Of a stretch of DNA of 55,643 nucleotides, positions 47,801-53,800 are shown in pieces. Location: NCBI GenBank assembly GCA_009619095.1, contig WJOT01000045.1, positions 1 to 55,643 of the forward strand, in the 5' to 3' direction. Source of the DNA: Clostridia bacterium. Lineage in GTDB: Bacteria > UBA6262 > WVXT01. The notes beneath the pieces are model-generated. The model was not told the origin of the DNA. It saw only the letters and a program-made list of their open reading frames with translations, and did no database searches. Both the position numbers and the translations under genes were made by a program. The first letter of the stretch is position 1. Each line of letters opens with the position of its first letter.

Positions 47801-50800
47801 TCATAAATAATACACCCTGAACCGCAAAAAGTGCCAGCAAGGGATAACCTACGATAGCAAGGACTCTTCCTCCTGAAATACTACCTGCTTCGATAGCTGC
47901 CAAAAATGACTTGAATACAAAGGCACCAAAAAGCGATGTTCCTCCAATACCTGCAATGCCTATCAATAAACCAGCAGCAAAACCGAGCGGTCCTACCCAT
48001 CTATTTTTCGCAGCAGCATCACTGCTCTTCAGGAAAATTCTGTATGCAAGAAATCCACCCGCTGCAATAGCAAGTACACCCGGTATAGAAAACATAAGGG
48101 CTGAACTCCCCCCAGTAACAAGTAAAGAGGCAGTAATGCCTAACCCCACCAGAAAACCTCCAATTCCCCCTCTGAAAAACCTCTTAGCTGCGCTCATTGT
48201 TAGTCTTGGCGCCTTCTTGAAATCTTTACGCGAGGTAGCTAATAGTAATAATGAAGAAGCAACTCCGATGATGCCTAATACAGCTGATGAGAGGAGGAAG
48301 ATTGCACCAACTACTTCCGCAGTAATCAGTACTGTACCTACAAGGGAAAGAAGTGTTAAAGCAGCTATGAAAGGAGAAAACGTAGCTGTTATGGTAAGGG
48401 TTTTCCTCCACGCAGATATGCCAACAGCCTCTACTATTTCCTTACCCTTCATCCTGTGGCCAAGAGCAATAGCATCTGCCATCTTTGCTACGCTTGAATC
48501 TACCTGTGCTAATCTCTTGACCTGTGAACTCAACGCCCACCCTACGAAAATGGTGATGAGAGCAATAGAAAGAAGGCCCACTGCACCGATTCCAAGCAGA
48601 AGTGAAAGAATATTACCTATTACTGGCAAACCTGTAGCAGAACTAACGCCTCCAACAGTAAGTGCCTTAAATACCCAGCCTAAGAAGAATACCAGGCCGA
48701 TATTTGAGCCAATGGCAAAAGCTGGAGGGACTATCCTTATGAACAAAAGCTTCATCCTGTCTTTCAGAGGAATCCTCCTCTCCTTTTTCAACTCCCTGCC
48801 TGCCTGTGTCCGTTGTTCTTCACCAACTTCTTTACCAGCAAACTGACAGGCAAGCCCTATAACCTCTCCTGCCATTTTCTGCTCTGCTTTCCCTCTCATG
48901 TTTTCATATATCTGACCTGTTATACGTTTTATTTCTGAGTATATCTGTTGTGGTTTGATAAAATTCTTCTGGTATCCCGGACGCGAAGGCAGTTTCTGGA
49001 GTCTGTGTTTATTCCACCCCATATCTCCGATAAATCGCATCCACTCCACATCAACTATCCGAAGAGCTTTAAACTTAAGATGGTCGGTAATAATGGTATA
49101 TATAGCCTCTGCATCTGCTGAAGCACTCTTGCCCTTTAACGTACTCACCCTAATGAGAGCATCCCGTACAGTTTCTATATCCATATTCTCAAAACCGAAT
49201 TCTTCAACCATAACGGATAAGATATCTTCTGCTGAAAGTATCTCAGTTGCTTTTTTGCCTCTGTGAACTGTCACCACATCAGCTATTCTTTCTTGAATCG
49301 CATCGAGAACCTCAGGTTCAATAATAGCTTCTACGCCACCATCCGTTATTCCCCTTCTGAGGTTAGCTTGTTCTTGATTGAATGGTCTCAAAAATTCACC
49401 AAATTGTATCTCCTGCACCGTCGTGTTATGGTTATGGTCATTGATAGCCTTTCTCATCTGAAAGACAATTTTCTGGTTTCGTTTGGATTCTTTAGTATTC
49501 TTGTGAAACTGAAGGTCGTATACCTGGCCATCTTTCACCTTACTTTCAAAATACGCTAGCTCCTCAGTAATCAGGTTTTTATATTTTATCAAAATAGAGT
49601 CTTTCGCCGACCCGAAGCCAAACCAGAAGCCAATCCTGCCATTTCTGGCAACTCTACCTCTAAACTGTATGTCTGTCTCATCGAGTTCATCCCAGTAGGT
49701 AGAGATAGCAACCATATTGTCCCCTTTAAAATCTACTCCTCTGCCACCTAAATTTGTCGATACAATGATAACTTTCTTAAATCTGGATAACTCTTCAACC
49801 TTATCTTTTATAAGCTCATAATTATCTGAAGTGAACTCTATAATAACGCTATCGATAGAATCATCTCCAGCCATCTTTTGTAAATCCTGTACAGTCTTAC
49901 CTGATAAGTTCTCTTCAGCATCGCCTCCTACAATCCTGCCATCTTGGGTTAAACGTCTCACATTACCTTTCCCGATATCTGTTTGAAGAAGTGAATCCAC
50001 AAATTCACTTACTTTTTTATCCGATTCACATCTTACCAGTATAGAACCCACTTCTGAAAGACCTTTATTTTTCATTTCATCTGTCAAATTACCTCTACGA
50101 AGTTGAGCTACCATGTCAGTAGCAGCGTTTGTTGCCGAATCTTTATCAGAAAATAGTTGTGCATAATCGGTTCTTTGAGGTTTTGCTTCCTCACCCTCTG
50201 GCCTCAGGTCTACAAAATCCAAACCAAATGCTTCTGCCGTATCTCGACCTATAGTCGCTGAAGCCGCACTGAACCCTGAAACAAGCTCGAGCTTAGGATT
50301 CAATATCTCCGGCAATCCCATTGAAGCAACGCTCATCTCTTCTGGTTCAAGCGGGAGGTTAGCATTATTAAGACGATTCTCTTTTATCCTCATAGCTATA
50401 TCAAGACCATAGCTCCAGCGCCTTCCTTTTAGTTTCTGACTACTGGCTTCTTTATCAATAATTTCAATATCAGAGTCAGTTACGTCGTAATGTTCTCGTC
50501 TGTTGTAATAAAGGTAAGCAGAAAGCGCAAGTTCTACGAACTCCTGCCATAAGTAGAAATCTCCAAATCCAAAAAGTGTCCCTTTATTCTGTTTGTATTC
50601 GTCCAATGATTCGAGTTTCTTCTTAAGCCAGGTTATTCCTTCTTTCTGTCTAAGAACAACTGTTGCTGAACCATCATTCCTTTCGCAGAGCGCGTTATTA
50701 ACATTCTTGCCGTCTTTGGTTAACAAGCCCCTGTGTATCAGTTCATCAGCAATCTCCTGCATTCGTAACCTTTGTCTGGCGAGTTCCATTAATTTATTTT

Positions 50801-53800
50801 CATCAAACATACCTGAGCTTGATATAACACAAGGCGTAAATACATGCAGCTTTAGCGGGATATCACCTTCATCGAATGCAAGAAAGTATGTCTGCTCTCC
50901 CCACTTGAGCGCTTTGTCTTCTGATCTTCGTGAAGTAAATACATCATCTTCAAACCGGTGTATGAAATTATGGATGTTTAGATAAACAATATCTGCCTCA
51001 GCATACAATTGTTGCTCTGTAGTCTCTTCTTTGTTCCCCCTGCCATCAACAAAATATGCTTGCCTTCTTCCTCCCGGGGAAACGACAAAACCTGTCTTCA
51101 GGCCAAAATAAGCACCTACCTTGCCTCCCTTCGTTCCATCTCTCTCAACCAGATTTTCTTCTGTATGAACAATTGTTACTTCCTTTTTAACAGATGGGGT
51201 TTTCTCCCGTTTTATCTTGTTAGCAAAGCTTCGTAGAATTGCGGTACCATTAAAAGCAAACGATTTACCTGCTGAAGTAGGCATACGTACTATTGCACCA
51301 TGCCGCATTGAACGAGCACCCTTCTTCTGCATCTTCCACATTTCTTCATCCCAAGGGGCATACTGTTCTCCTGAAATGGTAACCGCTTTACCAGTAAGAC
51401 CGCTGGCCAATATAGCCTGTTTTACTAACTCTAGAGCTTCTTCACTATCAAAGTCTTCTTCCTGGGCTTTTAGCGCTTTTAATCTCCGGTCAAACTCTTC
51501 CTGAGTTATTATTTTTGCTATTTTTGCGTGGCCTTCATCTGGTCTTTCCTGGGAAACAAGCTCAACTATCTCCTGTATGCCTTTAAGCACAGTGGTTTTG
51601 GCTCTGGGTTTTCTTAAATCCAACTCCTCTTTTAAGTATTCGTCTAATTCTGGGTCGGGCCTATATTTTAAGTCTCTTAACATTGCCTGTTTTACAGAGG
51701 TGGCTATTGCTAGTCTCAATTTTTCATCTGAGGCATTTTTCTCTTTGAGGTTAGCATATCTTTCGTACAATTCTAGGAAGGCTGCGTGGTTAATGCGTTT
51801 GGAGGATTCTAGATATTTAAGGTAGGAGTCTCTTTGTGCATCAGTAAATTTGTCACTTAAGAGGTACTCGAGTTCTTGCTGGACTACCCATACCTCTTCT
51901 GCAAACTTCTGTTCAGTAGTTAATTTTCCTCGTGGCCTATATTGCCTAAGAATGATATGTAAAAGTTCATGGTATATAGTTAAACTCAAAGCAACATCAT
52001 TCCCAAAAGCATTATCATCAATGTCAATTATCCTATCCCAGTTCCTCCCTAAACTTAAAAGGTTTCTCCAAACTTTTATTTCCAGACTTTCCAAATATTC
52101 TATAGTAGATTGTGGTAGAGAAAAGATTTGTTTTAACCTTCTGATTGCATTTCCTTTTGCAGTATCTATTCTCTTTCTGGCATCCTCGCTTATCTCTTTA
52201 ATTTCCTGTTCTTGCTTTTTAGTTTTCCTTACCTTAACAAACTCATGAGTGTCGGGTTCTCCAATACTTCTCAATGTTAACAATAACTTTTCTAACTGTT
52301 CTTCAATAAATTTATCACCTTCCCTTATAGTTATATCTATGTCAACTCCATCATCTTTAGTGTTTTCGAAGCACCGTAATCGTGTTTCCATCTCATGTTT
52401 GCTTGCCTCTAACATTAATCTTATATATTCTTTGGTGTGTATATCCTCCTTATCTTTATCTTTTAAACTAGGACTTAAAACAAAGTATAATTCTCCACCT
52501 CGTAATTCAAAGGATACGTTTTCAAGCGTCCTTAAACTAAGTAAAGCCAAATCTCTTTTTTCCTTTTTTTGTATATAAGACTTTTTATCTAACTCTGTTC
52601 CGATTTGTGGTGATAGCGGATAACGTTTCCATACTTTATCAAATTCTTCTGTATTTTCTTCAATCTTGTTTTCTAAGCGTTTTATTACTTCTACATCTTC
52701 ATCATCAAGATATGGAAATAAAAACTTTACTCTTGACAAAATATCTTTCATGAATTTTATGTTATCAAGCATAAAGTAATAATCCTTTGTTAAGTCAGCT
52801 AGAGTTACCTTCCAATCTTTCTCCTCAAGGTAGCTTATAAGTTTTTGCCCTCTATAGGCTATGGCAGGTGCGATATTGTATACAATTTCACGTTGTATTA
52901 ACACTCTGCCTAAAATATCTGCTGGACTACCGATCATAGTATTATGATAATACATCAATTGTAGCCATCTGTCTCTTATGGAAGTATCCTTTGATTTTAT
53001 TTCCTTAAAACGTACCCAGTCTCTATAGTGTTCATCTGATACCTGGTTTCTATCACAATCTAAATAGCTATACTCTTTTCTAACATCTGCATAAATAATG
53101 GCTGATTTACGTTGTATTTCATTAGCCTCATCCATGTAACCATTCATTCTCTTTTGAATTTCCCTAACTTTATTGTAACTCTCTTCATCCATTACTATTT
53201 TTGCTTCTTCTAAATCTTTTGCAAGTTCGGTAAGTAGTTTCACATCTTTATGTGCTTCTTCCAAAACTTTTTTTATTTTTCCACTGTGTAAATACTCCTC
53301 GAACATTAGTATCGCAAGTTTTGAGGGGCTAGGCTCTTTCTTGGATCCGAAAAGAGGCTGGTCAGATGTCAATCTGGCTTTGAGGGATGATAAGTGCATC
53401 TTGATTCCATCCATAATGCGGCGAGTTCGGCTCTTTGCAAGGCTACTTTTAACTTTTTCTATGCTTCTATCTACCAAGCCTTTAAGGTTGACTTTTGCTC
53501 CCTTAAATTCTACTATTTTGCCCTTTCTTTGAATGGCAAAGTAGATAATCGTGCCGAATATAACAAAGCCGGCTATCAGAATGGGAATGAAATGGTGAGG
53601 GAATAAATTAGCGAGTTGGTTCGCGACTTCTGATTTATCGGACAGGGTTGTTTCAAGTGGCAGACCGCCACTGGGAAGATGCGAAGCGAGTGACGAAATT
53701 CGTTCCGTGACTTCTTCCATAATATTATGAGAAATTTGACTACCCCAGTCAAAAAATCCTCCTAAGAATACGAAGGGTATAAACGCGAAGGAAGAAGATG

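Noticed and set aside
47911-48846. 311-codon plus-strand reading frame
   Set aside because: It lies antisense to a run of Gly/Ala-rich membrane helices, whose codons give long open antisense frames. The predicted product is Pro/Ala-rich without recognisable domains.
49590-51420. Housekeeping secA
   Set aside because: The motor is embedded in a chain of thousands of residues, with several altered motifs and no C-terminal zinc tail.
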